64,000 bases of DNA from Planctobacterium marinum (GTDB lineage Bacteria; Pseudomonadota; Gammaproteobacteria; Enterobacterales; Alteromonadaceae). Positions 9,475 through 18,019 of this stretch are shown here, piece after piece (position 1 is the first letter of the stretch; each line of letters begins with the position of its first letter). A model generated the notes under the pieces. That model saw only the letters and a list, made by a program, of their open reading frames with translations, had not been told where the DNA came from and did no database searches. The position numbers and the translations under genes are program-made. The stretch covers positions 4,030,001-4,094,000 of the forward strand of contig NZ_AP027272.1 of NCBI RefSeq assembly GCF_036322805.1, read 5' to 3'.

Positions 9475-9771
9475 CTAATCGTAACGGCTGTAATACTCAT
9501 CCCGCCCACCACCAAACTTAAACTGATGAGTGCCATCACAAAAAGGTTTATTACCCGTGCCAGAACAACCACAAAAATGTTCGGTCTTGTCTTCTGTCGC
9601 GGTATATTTTAACGGTTGATAGCGAGTGCCTTGATGAGAACCATCGCAAAACGGCACAGATTGGGTTTTACCACAAGAACACCAGAAGTAAGTTTTGCCT
9701 TTTTCAACTTGCACCGCAACAGGTCTGTCGTTAGAGACTGACGCTGTCGAATCTAGCTTTTGTTCGGACAT
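9475..9771 (-). CDS. Double CDGSH-type iron-sulfur protein
   Basis: This 98-residue protein carries two CDGSH iron-sulfur motifs: CSCGKTQSVPFCDGSH (about residues 32-47) and CGCSGTGNKPFCDGTH (about 67-82). Each provides three cysteines and one histidine for a [2Fe-2S] cluster, the mitoNEET ligand set. Tandem CDGSH domains in one small soluble protein resemble the mitochondrial CISD3 and bacterial relatives. Proposed roles are electron transfer or cluster handling; the partner is unknown. There is no signal peptide, so it is cytoplasmic. It stands alone, divergent from the DUF819 gene with a 90-base intergenic gap. Confidence 0.92.
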   Translation of the reverse strand: MSEQKLDSTASVSNDRPVAVQVEKGKTYFWCSCGKTQSVPFCDGSHQGTRYQPLKYTATEDKTEHFCGCSGTGNKPFCDGTHQFKFGGGRDEYYSRYD

Positions 9772-9861
9772 GAGTTATTTCCAATAAATATTGCGCTTAA
9801 CTGGTAAATACAGTGATGAAATGGCTTAATAGTTCCATCGCTGTTTTAGAATAAAAATAAC

Positions 9862-11058
9862 ATGGACACAAGCTTAATACCCGCAGATCAGCATTTTGCT
9901 GTCATGGCCGCTCTCTTCGCTATCGCCTTTTTTGGATTTTGGGCAGAAAAACAGAACTGGGGCAAACTAGTAACCGGTACTGTTTGGGCAATCCTTGCCG
10001 CTATTATCGCATCAAATCTGAACATCATCCCCAAAAGTGCCGATGCCTATAGTTTCGTATTTCGCTATTTGGTGCCGGCTTTAATTCCACTATTTCTGAT
10101 CAATGCCAATGTTAAGCGCATCATAATGGAAAGTGGTCGTGTGGGAATTGGCTTTATTCTGGCCTGTATTGGTTCCGCAGCTGGAGCTATTGTTGGTATT
10201 AGCCTGCTGGACTTGGGTGCGCGAGAAGCTGACCTTGCTGGGATTTTTACCGCCACATATACGGGTGGCTCAGTAAATTACGCCGCGGTTATCCAATCTA
10301 CAGGGTTCGATGACGCCAATATCATCTCTGCCGCCACCGCTGTAGATAATCTGATGAGTGCGCTGTTTTTAGCGGTTCTGGCTATTATGCCAGCCTCAAA
10401 ATGGTTAATGTCTAAATATGCGGTGCGCAATCACGAGTTAGAAGAAACTCAACCTTACGCACAAAGTAGCCAACAGGTTACAGGTTTTAGTCTCGCCGCC
10501 GCACTCACATTCGCACTGGCTGTCGTAGCGCTTTCCGACGCTACAGTAATGTTATTGGAAAGTTGGTTGCCAGACTATGAAATCAGTCGTTTGCGCTATG
10601 TGTTTATCACCTTATTTTCTATCCTGCCAGCCACCATCGCACCGCAGGCGATGCACAAGTTACAAGGTGGTGAAACCATCGGTATTGTATTGGCGTTCGT
10701 ATTTTTTGCTGCCATTGCAGCAGGTGCAGATGTCGCCAAACTGGTGAGCGTTGCTCCCATTCTGCTAGCGTTTGTAGTGATACTGCTATTGATCCATGCC
10801 GTTATCGTATTCGGCCTCGGTGCCCTGATCTCTCATCTAAGCAAGAAGTTGAGTGGTAAAGAGGATAATCTATTCAGATTATCTTTACCTGAGCTTATTA
10901 TTGCCTCTAACGCCTCAATTCTAGGTGCTACAACAGCGCCAGCATTGGCGATGGCCAGAGGTTGGCCAGCTTTGGCTACACCGGGAATTCTGGCTGGCGT
11001 TGCGGGTTACATCGTCGGCACACCATTAGGGCTGTTAGTGGCTTCCTTGGCTGGATAA
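9862..11058 (+). CDS. DUF819 family multi-pass membrane protein
   Basis: This 398-residue polytopic protein has about eleven hydrophobic segments. It shows family-typical sequence TATYTGGSVNYAAV (about 130-143) and an ISAATAVDNLMSALFLAVL segment soon after. The second half again carries an ASNASILGATTAPALA stretch, suggesting two inverted structural repeats as in ion-coupled transporters. DUF819 (YjcL-like) proteins are thought to be transporters, but no substrate is established to my knowledge. The start ATG at 9862 has only an A-rich upstream region and no strong ribosome binding site; the next methionine (residue 15) is less likely because it would cut into the first helix. It is transcribed alone. 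Confidence 0.8.
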   Translation: MDTSLIPADQHFAVMAALFAIAFFGFWAEKQNWGKLVTGTVWAILAAIIASNLNIIPKSADAYSFVFRYLVPALIPLFLINANVKRIIMESGRVGIGFILACIGSAAGAIVGISLLDLGAREADLAGIFTATYTGGSVNYAAVIQSTGFDDANIISAATAVDNLMSALFLAVLAIMPASKWLMSKYAVRNHELEETQPYAQSSQQVTGFSLAAALTFALAVVALSDATVMLLESWLPDYEISRLRYVFITLFSILPATIAPQAMHKLQGGETIGIVLAFVFFAAIAAGADVAKLVSVAPILLAFVVILLLIHAVIVFGLGALISHLSKKLSGKEDNLFRLSLPELIIASNASILGATTAPALAMARGWPALATPGILAGVAGYIVGTPLGLLVASLAG

Positions 11059-11178
11059 GGCGAAATATTGTACTGCACCATTTAGTCTGCTAGTTTATTG
11101 AAATAGATACACACATTTTCATGTGACCGGATGGTGCAATATGTTTGGTAAAATTAAGAGCTTTTTTGGCCGTAAAAA

Positions 11179-11186
11179 CCCCCCCC
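11179..11186. repeat. C8 homopolymer tract at a frame break
   Basis: Eight consecutive C bases lie 38 bases after an ATG at 11141. From that ATG the frame reads MFGKIKSFFGRKNPP and then ends at a stop near 11261 without joining the long open frame that starts at 11203. Adding one C would fuse the two into one protein continuing PPPAAPPQMASSRLQQ. This is either slippage-prone coding sequence or a sequencing error. Confidence 0.6.
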
Positions 11187-11202
11187 TGCTGCACCACCGC
11201 AA

Positions 11203-11775
11203 ATGGCCAGTTCAAGACTACAACAGCCAGAAGTCGCCACCCGCAGCAGAAGCACTGCTGTAATGTCACCGCCTTCAGCAGAATCGGTTATGGCGGCGAA
11301 AAGGCAATCAACTGCGGCCGAGGCATCCAGACCTTCTCCTGCCGCTGTATCTCCTTCTCGTCCTGCGGTATCCCCACCGGCATCGGCAAGCAGATTGCCA
11401 CCACCGCCAGCCATGGTACGTGGTGGTGAAGACTTCCGTCGTGTTGAAAAATCCATGAAACGCGGCGAGCGTGTAAAAGCCCAAGATTTTATGGCGGTAG
11501 CGACAGCTGGAGGAAGCCGCGATCTCAGAGCAGCTAAAACCAAAGAAGTGATACTCAAAACCAAACATGGTGAAACTGACGGCATGACCATGCGCCATCG
11601 CTCCGGCAGCGTGACTGAATTACACCTGGCAGCAGATTCCAGTAAAGTCACTGCGGCGAAGCATTTCAGTAAAACCACTGGCAAGGTCACCGAAGTGCGG
11701 GAAGCCCACATGCGCGGAGCAGCACAAAAACAATTGACTAAAGTGGCTGCCAGAAAGGACCATCGGGGCGAATAA
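11203..11775 (+). CDS. Hypothetical basic, low-complexity protein, probably a frame-broken longer gene
   Basis: The 190-residue reading is rich in Ser, Pro, Ala, Arg and Lys, with a disordered first half (PSAESV...RPSPAAVSPSRPAVSPP). The better ordered second half (about residues 70-190) contains DFRRVEKSMKRGERVKAQDFM and repeated short T/K-rich strands. I do not recognise a family. The true N-terminus is probably MFGKIKSFFGRK starting at 11141 behind GGATGG, joined across the C8 tract at 11179-11186 by one missing base. As given, the frame starts at ATG 11203, which has no ribosome binding site. The gene ends five bases before the convergent histidine kinase. It could be a DNA- or RNA-binding accessory protein, but nothing proves this. 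Confidence 0.5.
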   Translation: MASSRLQQPEVATRSRSTAVMSPPSAESVMAAKRQSTAAEASRPSPAAVSPSRPAVSPPASASRLPPPPAMVRGGEDFRRVEKSMKRGERVKAQDFMAVATAGGSRDLRAAKTKEVILKTKHGETDGMTMRHRSGSVTELHLAADSSKVTAAKHFSKTTGKVTEVREAHMRGAAQKQLTKVAARKDHRGE

Positions 11776-11780
11776 ACACG

Positions 11781-13142
11781 TTATGCAGTCAGTGGCAATG
11801 CGACAATAAAACAGGTGCCTTTACCAGGTACGCTTTTTACTTCAATACTGCCACCGTGATCTTTGATAATCCCATAGGAAATGGATAGCCCGAGTCCGGT
11901 ACCCTCACCTTCAGCCTTGGTGGTAAAGAAGGGATCAAATAACTTTTTCAGGTTTTCAGGGGCAATACCCGGACCGTTATCGGCTACATATACTTTCAAA
12001 AAACCGTCGTCTAATCGGGTGTAAATCTTGATCACCCCTTCTTTCTTAATCGCCTGACCCGCATTAACTAAAAGATTGGTAAAAACCTGCGCCAATCTGC
12101 CCGAATGGCACCTTATCTCAGCCCCCTCACAAAAATTGGTATAGATCTTACAGTGATATTTAAGCTGGTTGTTCACCATCGCCAGAGTATTGCGAATACA
12201 GTCGTTAACGTCTGTTAGTTTTTTCTCGTCCGCGTCGGCATGAGAAAACGATTTCAAACCCATGACGATTTCTTGTACACGCTGTAAACCTTGCTCGGAC
12301 TCATTTAACAACGAATCAATATCACCACAGATAAACTCAACATCGTTTTCAGCCATGATTTTTTCAAATGCAGGCCCCAAAGAAGCGGAGGTTTTTAGGG
12401 CCTCTGCACTGGAGTCGATAGCGTTTTTCAACGAGCGAATGTAATCCTCCATGGTTTTTACATTGCTTAGCACATAGCCCACCGGGTTGTTGATCTCATG
12501 TGCAACCCCCGCAGCTAACTGCCCTACCGAAGCCATTTTTTCAGCCTGTAAAAGCTGCCTTTGCGCTGCGTGTAACTCACTGTTGGTTTTGTTTAATATC
12601 TGATTTTTGCGTTCTAACTGTGCAGTGCGTTCTTTTACCTTAGCTTCTAATTGCTGGTTAAAGCTCTGCAGCATGTCTTCGAATTGATCCTTTTGACTAA
12701 ATTCCAGCTCCAGATTATCAATGAGCTTATTGAAAGCGATACTCAAACCACCTAACTCATCATTCGCTTGAACAGGTATTCTGGTATTTTCGTTAAATCG
12801 CCCTTCGGTCACCGCAAGTGATACGCTCTCAGTACCGCGAATAATGATGTTAAGCCGCGCTTGTAAATAGTAGCCTGCAAGTACTGCCAGCAGGGCCAAA
12901 AGAAAAATCAGAATAGTCCCGGGTAACAAGAAAGCTTGCAAAAGAACAAGGTCGATTTGAGCAGCAAGATGCCCTTCAATTGCGACAATGTCTGAAAGCC
13001 CGGAGACTGTGCTTACTTCAAGACTCCAGAACAAGCCTGAGAACGCGACAAACTGAAGCACAAGCACAATGCAAAATGCCTTCACTTTCAAAGAGACGGC
13101 AGCAGTATGTTTAGTCCAGATTTTTAGAATGGGCGTCAGCAT
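11781..13142 (-). CDS. Membrane sensor histidine kinase (HAMP-HisKA-HATPase)
   Basis: The 453-residue kinase has two transmembrane helices (about 17-40 and 66-95), a short periplasmic loop, a HAMP linker and a coiled coil (about 165-220). The phosphoacceptor motif [12 protein letters not shown] lies near residue 235. The ATP-binding domain carries [12 protein letters not shown] (N box), [12 protein letters not shown] (G1) and [18 protein letters not shown] (G2). The frame is open further upstream to 13235, but ATG 13142 is preferred because it places the first helix close to the N-terminus. No response regulator is adjacent. It is divergent from a gene for a periplasmic binding protein, 174 bases apart, which could supply the sensed ligand state; that link is inference. 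Confidence 0.88.
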   Translation of the reverse strand: MLTPILKIWTKHTAAVSLKVKAFCIVLVLQFVAFSGLFWSLEVSTVSGLSDIVAIEGHLAAQIDLVLLQAFLLPGTILIFLLALLAVLAGYYLQARLNIIIRGTESVSLAVTEGRFNENTRIPVQANDELGGLSIAFNKLIDNLELEFSQKDQFEDMLQSFNQQLEAKVKERTAQLERKNQILNKTNSELHAAQRQLLQAEKMASVGQLAAGVAHEINNPVGYVLSNVKTMEDYIRSLKNAIDSSAEALKTSASLGPAFEKIMAENDVEFICGDIDSLLNESEQGLQRVQEIVMGLKSFSHADADEKKLTDVNDCIRNTLAMVNNQLKYHCKIYTNFCEGAEIRCHSGRLAQVFTNLLVNAGQAIKKEGVIKIYTRLDDGFLKVYVADNGPGIAPENLKKLFDPFFTTKAEGEGTGLGLSISYGIIKDHGGSIEVKSVPGKGTCFIVALPLTA

Positions 13143-13316
13143 GGAATTTTCTAGTGTGTGAAAAACAAAAGATGAGCAAAAAATAACCTCATGTGACATT
13201 TGTGTCAATTGAGACTTTAGTAGTATACTCCTCAATTCACTTTCCGCCTGTATTTGCTCTACCCCTGTTTATTACCCATACTTATTATCGACTCCAATCG
13301 TTAACGAAGGCGCGCA

Positions 13317-14129
13317 TTGTTGTACATTCGATGGTGCATAATTCTCTGCTCCTTGTTACTGTATGCACCTTTACATGGGGTATGCCAACAGGCGGGCGCT
13401 GCGGATAGCAGAAAGCCAGTTTACGTCATTGGTTCAGAGAATATTGGCTATTACCCTCATTATGACTTTATGAATTCTGAGCAGCCCGGATATCTCTCAT
13501 CGCTGTTAAAACTGTTTGCCGAACAATACAATCTGGAGCTGGTTTTTGTTGCCTTACCCAACAAACGCCTGCATCTTGCTCTGGAACAAGGGGTCGTTGA
13601 CCTGGCCTACCCCGATAATCCCAATTGGGGCAAAAAGCCTGTTAACCGCCAGTTGAGCAAATTCTATAGTCAGCCCATCACTCAGGTTTTAGGTGGCACT
13701 ATTGTGCATACGCGGCAAAAAGGTAAAGGCTTAAGGGAATTTAAGTCTCTGGTGGTGCCATTTGGTTTTACACCTATCAAATGGCAACAAAGAATAGATC
13801 AGAACGAGGTGCGCTTAGTGCAAGTGGCGGATGCTTTAAAAGCGTTGGAACTGGTTCAAAGACAACGTGTTTCGGGGGCGGATATCGAATTTCACGTAGC
13901 TATGCACCTCATTGATACTCATCCGCAATTAACCAATCTAACCCTGGATCCGGGCTTGCCTTACGATATCGTGGGCTTTAGCATTTCCACCTATAAACAC
14001 CCCGAGCTCTTGAAGCAACTGGATGCCTTTATTGCAACTCATCCCAATGAGATCCTTGAGCTAAAGCAGCGTTATGGTTTGCGCTCACCAAAGAACATAC
14101 TCGAGCAGCAGGCAAGCCCTTCTCCTTAA
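13317..14129 (+). CDS. Periplasmic solute-binding protein, family 3-like
   Basis: The 270-residue protein has an N-terminal signal sequence (MLYIRWCIILCSLLLYAPLHG). The following fold matches amino-acid-type binding proteins: an early GYYPHYDF strand, LLKLFAEQYNLELVFVALPNKRL, a VVDLAYPDNP segment and a second lobe ending with VGFSISTYKHPELLKQLDAFI. The transporter permease and ATPase genes that would make it an uptake system are absent. In Alteromonadales such orphan proteins often act as sensor inputs. The start is a TTG at 13317 or 13320, chosen because only this reading includes the signal peptide; AAGG lies about ten bases upstream. It is divergent from the histidine kinase and followed after 84 bases by a two-component system. 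Confidence 0.75.
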   Translation: MLYIRWCIILCSLLLYAPLHGVCQQAGAADSRKPVYVIGSENIGYYPHYDFMNSEQPGYLSSLLKLFAEQYNLELVFVALPNKRLHLALEQGVVDLAYPDNPNWGKKPVNRQLSKFYSQPITQVLGGTIVHTRQKGKGLREFKSLVVPFGFTPIKWQQRIDQNEVRLVQVADALKALELVQRQRVSGADIEFHVAMHLIDTHPQLTNLTLDPGLPYDIVGFSISTYKHPELLKQLDAFIATHPNEILELKQRYGLRSPKNILEQQASPSP

Positions 14130-14213
14130 TCAATTCTGACATCTTTCTTGATAACTTCCTGACAATGCTATGCTATTGCTATAACCACCACCGTATAAAG
14201 GAATAGCACTCCC

Positions 14214-14963
14214 GTGACCATTTTTTCACAGCCCATCCTGGTTGTTGAAGACAACCACACCACAGCAAAAACCTTGAGTATTTTCCTCAATGGTGCAGGC
14301 TACGAGGTGAACTGCGTTGCCAATGGTTCAGAGGCACTTATTGAATTTCACAGCAAACCCTATGCGCTCATCCTGCTGGATATCATGATGCCAGGCATCG
14401 ATGGTTTAACGGTTTGTCAGAAAATCAGACAAACCAGCGACATTCCCATCGTAATGCTAACAGCCAAATCCAGTGAAGATGACATAGTGAATGGCCTCGA
14501 AAGCGGGGCCAACGACTATGTCTGTAAGCCCTTTGGAGCTAAAGAGTTAATAGCCCGAATCAAAAACTGCTTACGCAACGCCAAAGCATTAGAAAGTACC
14601 CCAGCCCTTATCGAGTTGGGTAGCATAATGTTGGCACCAGAGCAGCGTAAAGTATGGCTGAATCAGGAAGAGCTCAAACTCACCAAAAGCGAGTACAGCA
14701 TTTTGTACAGCATGATTCAGCAGGTTGGCAGAGTGTTCACGCGAGAGCAGTTAATTAACCAAGCACTGGGAGAGCAATACGAAGGGTTTGAACGCACTAT
14801 CGATACTCACATATGGAGTTTGCGCAAAAAGCTTAAAGAGCCCAAAGGCCAGCCTCGATACTTGCATTCCGAAATGGGAATTGGTTATCGACTTGAAGAT
14901 GTAAAGCCGGAAACTAATGCGATAAAAAATGGCGAGTCCCAAACGACTAACCAAACTAACTGA
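14214..14963 (+). CDS. OmpR-family response regulator
   Basis: The 249-residue protein has a receiver domain (about 6-118) and a winged-helix DNA-binding domain (about 135-232). The phosphoacceptor Asp is in LILLDIMMPGIDG (near residue 58), the acidic pair is VVEDN near residue 11, and the conserved Lys is in CKPFGAKEL near 107. The effector domain has LTKSEYSILYSM and TIDTHIWSLRKKL, typical of OmpR/PhoB. Start is GTG 14214. It ends eight bases before the sensor kinase ATG, so the two form one operon. It probably controls nearby genes such as the secreted LamG-like protein downstream, but no operator sites are evident. Confidence 0.93.
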   Translation: MTIFSQPILVVEDNHTTAKTLSIFLNGAGYEVNCVANGSEALIEFHSKPYALILLDIMMPGIDGLTVCQKIRQTSDIPIVMLTAKSSEDDIVNGLESGANDYVCKPFGAKELIARIKNCLRNAKALESTPALIELGSIMLAPEQRKVWLNQEELKLTKSEYSILYSMIQQVGRVFTREQLINQALGEQYEGFERTIDTHIWSLRKKLKEPKGQPRYLHSEMGIGYRLEDVKPETNAIKNGESQTTNQTN

Positions 14964-14970
14964 GAAGCAC

Positions 14971-16401
14971 ATGACAAGGCTGCAATTTACCCGAAGTTTA
15001 ACATTCCGCATGGTTTCTTTGATGCTACTGACCGCGATAACTGGCATCATTATTGTGGCGGTTATTATTCACCAGGCAACGCGCAGCAACTTTGATGTCC
15101 AACGTACCAATTGGCAAGCATTGGCAGAGCAAAACCCCAGTGTCATTCAAGCGCAGTTATTAGCACAATATGAAGAGAGTGGCATGCGAGGAGCCTGTCA
15201 GGTGCTGGACAAACTGGATGCTAACTTGCTCACCATAGATGTGGTGCTCACCGATAACAATCAAACGGTACATTGTGCCAGTAAACCGCGCTTCAATTTT
15301 GCTCAGGTGGTATTTCATGGCTCGGGCGTTGTACGGTTATTCTCTGATAGCGACGAAGTTATGGCTTACGACCTGGCTGTCGCAGAATCCTTACCGCTAA
15401 AAAACACATCAGGAGATATCGAAGGTTGGGCCATGAGTGTTGAGGCCAAGCCGCTGATGCTAGCCGGTAGCGAGTTTGCCTGGCGTATCTGGCAGCAATC
15501 CGGGATCTGGGTTGGATTCACACTGATACTAATTGCTTTATTTGCTGCGTGGGCGATTAACAGGATAATGCGTCCCATCGCTGTAATTACCAAGGCTTCT
15601 GAGCGTCTACGTCTCGGTGACATTCCCAGCCCACTCGCCAACCATGGCAACACCACAGAATTAACAGCGCTTACAGATACCTTTAACAGGGCCACACAAG
15701 CCCTTACCGAAACAGAAAAACTCAGACAGCAACTGGTATCTGACATCGCCCATGAATTACGCACTCCGGTTACCAATATCAAAGGGCAGTTGGAGGCCCT
15801 GCAATTGAGATTAATCACAGACAATGACGAGTTTCATCATACGGTGGCCAATGAAGTGATGTTATTACAGCAACTTATCAGTGATTTTCAAGATTTGGCT
15901 CAAACCGACTCTGGTCAAATTTGCCTGAACCTGAACAGCTTTCCCCTGCTGGATTTGATGGAAGACTGTCTGTTAAGCCAAAAACGTCAGGGAATCACCA
16001 TCAGCATTAATATCCCCCACACAGTCAGCGTGCGCACCGATGAACTGCGTTTCCGCCAAATCATGTTAAACCTGTTAGAAAACGCCCGTCGCGCTAAACC
16101 CGAGCAATTACATGTAGAAGTATCGGCGATAGAACAAGGCAACGAGGTGGTAATCACTTTCTGTGATAATGGGCCGGGCATTGATGAGTCGGACGTACCC
16201 CATATTTTTGACCGTTTTTACCGCGCTGAAAAATCCAGGAATCGCAACTCAGGAGGTTCAGGCTTGGGGTTGGCGATAGTGAAAGGGTTACTTTTGCGTA
16301 TGCATGGTGATATTCGCTATCAATCAGCTGAGCCTTGCGGCGCGAGTTTCATCATAACCTTGCCCTGCGGCACTGCCATCAAGGAAGGTGCAGACACATA
16401 A
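14971..16401 (+). CDS. Sensor histidine kinase partner of the OmpR-type regulator
   Basis: The 476-residue kinase has two transmembrane helices (about 13-35 and 175-197) flanking a periplasmic domain of about 140 residues. A HAMP domain follows (RIMRPIAVITKASERLRLGD), then the HisKA motif SDIAHELRTPVTNIKG with the phosphoacceptor His near residue 259. The ATPase domain carries LNLLENARRA, CDNGPGIDESD and GGSGLGLAIVKGL. ATG 14971 follows GAGAAG closely; the longer in-frame start at 14929 overlaps the regulator and is less likely. It pairs with the preceding response regulator. The periplasmic domain contains cysteines near the middle (GACQVLDKL and TVHCASKP) that could form a disulfide. Its ligand is unknown. 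Confidence 0.92.
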   Translation: MTRLQFTRSLTFRMVSLMLLTAITGIIIVAVIIHQATRSNFDVQRTNWQALAEQNPSVIQAQLLAQYEESGMRGACQVLDKLDANLLTIDVVLTDNNQTVHCASKPRFNFAQVVFHGSGVVRLFSDSDEVMAYDLAVAESLPLKNTSGDIEGWAMSVEAKPLMLAGSEFAWRIWQQSGIWVGFTLILIALFAAWAINRIMRPIAVITKASERLRLGDIPSPLANHGNTTELTALTDTFNRATQALTETEKLRQQLVSDIAHELRTPVTNIKGQLEALQLRLITDNDEFHHTVANEVMLLQQLISDFQDLAQTDSGQICLNLNSFPLLDLMEDCLLSQKRQGITISINIPHTVSVRTDELRFRQIMLNLLENARRAKPEQLHVEVSAIEQGNEVVITFCDNGPGIDESDVPHIFDRFYRAEKSRNRNSGGSGLGLAIVKGLLLRMHGDIRYQSAEPCGASFIITLPCGTAIKEGADT

Positions 16402-16507
16402 ATTTACATTCAGAGCGCTGTTATCAGTGGAATCTTGATAAGAAATTGACAGCCATCCATAACACTGACTCCTGTTTAAAGTGCATATACCCAAAGGAGA
16501 CAGAGTC

Positions 16508-17611
16508 ATGCCAAACCTCATCACATACGCTCGCAAAGCGGCTAATTTTACATGCACAGTAGGGTTACTTTTCGCCAGTGTGCAAAGCTCGGCCATTGAG
16601 TTTGAAAACTATCAATTAGAGGGCAACCCGGAAAATGCCACTGTAATGGAGTATCGCGGCCGACCGGCTCTACAAATTACTGGAGGGCGTTACTGGTTTA
16701 GTGACATGACCCTGTCCGACGGTGTGATTGAGTTTGACGCCGCGATGGATGAATCCCACACCTTCTTTGGCCTTATTATGCGGGCTGAGAGCGATAATCA
16801 TTTTGAAAACATCTATTTGCGCGCCCATCTCAATAAAAAGCCTGATGCCATGCAATATATGCCGGTAGTCAACGGCATCTCTTCGTGGCAGATCTTTTCT
16901 GATCAAAACGCCATCAGCGCAGCTAAATACGACTACAACGACTGGAATAAAGTTAAAATAGTGGTACAAGGCGACAAAGCCGATATTTATGTCAATTCCA
17001 ATGAACCCACCCTGCACGTGCCAGATTTAAAGACCGATATTAAAACGGGCCGACTGGGACTTTGGATGTTCAGTATCGAAAAAACGCCGGTATACTTTAG
17101 TAACTTACAGGTAAGAGCGCTAACCCCTGATGACAAGATAGTAGGTACGGCCAAAGAAACGCCAGCCCTGGCAGATGGGTTAATACGCAGCTTTAAAGTC
17201 AGTGAGCCAGTGCCTGAAGATACAGTTGGTCATAATCACTGGCTGGATTTAGACATCGATAAACTCAGCTGGCAATCTCTCGAAGTCGAAAGCAACGGGA
17301 TAGCCAACCTGGCAAAACTGAGTGGTATCGCGGATAAAGCCAATACCGTACTCATTCACGAAAGTATTGAGACAGACAAAGCAGAAATGAGAAAACTGCG
17401 CTTTGGCTATTCCGACCGGGTACAGATATTTTTAAATGGCAAACTGGTATTTGCCGGAAATGCCGGTTGGAAACAGCGTGACTACCGCTTTTTGGGCACC
17501 ATCGGCTTAAATGATGCTGTTGGTTTGTCATTGCAAGAGGGAAAAAATGATCTGGTTATAGCGGTATCAGAAACCTTTGGCGGCTGGGGCTGGACTGCCG
17601 CCTGGGAGTAA
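16508..17611 (+). CDS. Secreted LamG/DUF1080-like protein
   Basis: The 367-residue product has a signal peptide ending near SVQSSA (about residue 28). Mature residues about 30-205 look like a concanavalin-type beta-sandwich of the DUF1080/LamG kind: strand patterns GVIEFDAAMDESHTFFGLIMRAESDNHFENIYLRAH and a closing GRLGLWMFSIEKTPVYFSNLQV. The last 160 residues form a second beta-rich domain (KLRFGYSDRVQIFLNGKLVFAG), resembling jelly-roll modules of glycosidases. No catalytic residues are recognised, so carbohydrate binding is the safer guess. AAGGAG stands nine bases before ATG 16508, which fixes the start. It follows the two-component system by 106 bases on the same strand and could be its target. 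Confidence 0.65.
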   Translation: MPNLITYARKAANFTCTVGLLFASVQSSAIEFENYQLEGNPENATVMEYRGRPALQITGGRYWFSDMTLSDGVIEFDAAMDESHTFFGLIMRAESDNHFENIYLRAHLNKKPDAMQYMPVVNGISSWQIFSDQNAISAAKYDYNDWNKVKIVVQGDKADIYVNSNEPTLHVPDLKTDIKTGRLGLWMFSIEKTPVYFSNLQVRALTPDDKIVGTAKETPALADGLIRSFKVSEPVPEDTVGHNHWLDLDIDKLSWQSLEVESNGIANLAKLSGIADKANTVLIHESIETDKAEMRKLRFGYSDRVQIFLNGKLVFAGNAGWKQRDYRFLGTIGLNDAVGLSLQEGKNDLVIAVSETFGGWGWTAAWE

Positions 17612-17705
17612 TCAGCCCTTATTGCTGTTAAAACGCTCGACATCAAAAGGTCAGCGGGCTTGAATTCACTTTCCGGCTCTCTGATCTTGCAATAGCGTCT
17701 ACCCA

Positions 17706-17966
17706 TCAAATCATATATTCAATAACATCTTGCTCTTTTTTATCCCTCAGAGAATTGTTTCTGGCCCGGTTTACCACCATTGAAGAATACAACTCGCGCA
17801 TTAAGTTGCTGGCAGTTTTTACAAATAAACCTGGAATCAATCCATGTACCAGGCAAACAATCGATGCGATGAATAACTTTATAGCAAAACCCATGGCCAC
17901 CAGAAAATGTTCGCCATAAGATTCATTTACACTATCAGGATGTTCAATGAAAAGTTTTTTCAGCAT
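17706..17966 (-). CDS. DUF6356-like small membrane protein
   Basis: This 86-residue protein begins MLKKLFIEHPDSVNESYGEH and has one or two hydrophobic helices (about 23-58, with HFLVAMGFAIKLFIASIVCLVHGLIPGLF). The IEHPxSVxESYxEH start followed by a CLxHGLxPxLF helix matches what I recall of the DUF6356 family of unknown function. The remaining C-terminus is charged (RARNNSLRDKKEQDV). ATG 17966 has GAAGG about eight bases upstream; an in-frame GTG at 17981 is possible. It is a single gene, convergent with the LamG-like gene and divergent from the AraC regulator. Confidence 0.65.
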   Translation of the reverse strand: MLKKLFIEHPDSVNESYGEHFLVAMGFAIKLFIASIVCLVHGLIPGLFVKTASNLMRELYSSMVVNRARNNSLRDKKEQDVIEYMI

Positions 17967-18019
17967 AATATCTACCTTCACCTTTCTCTAATACTTGTAT
18001 CGGAATGTAACTCTGGAAA

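Noticed and set aside
11145-11429. Alternative frame across the C8 tract (one C fewer)
   Set aside because: It has no recognisable protein character and a cysteine-rich random composition; the alternative with one more C gives a far more plausible protein.
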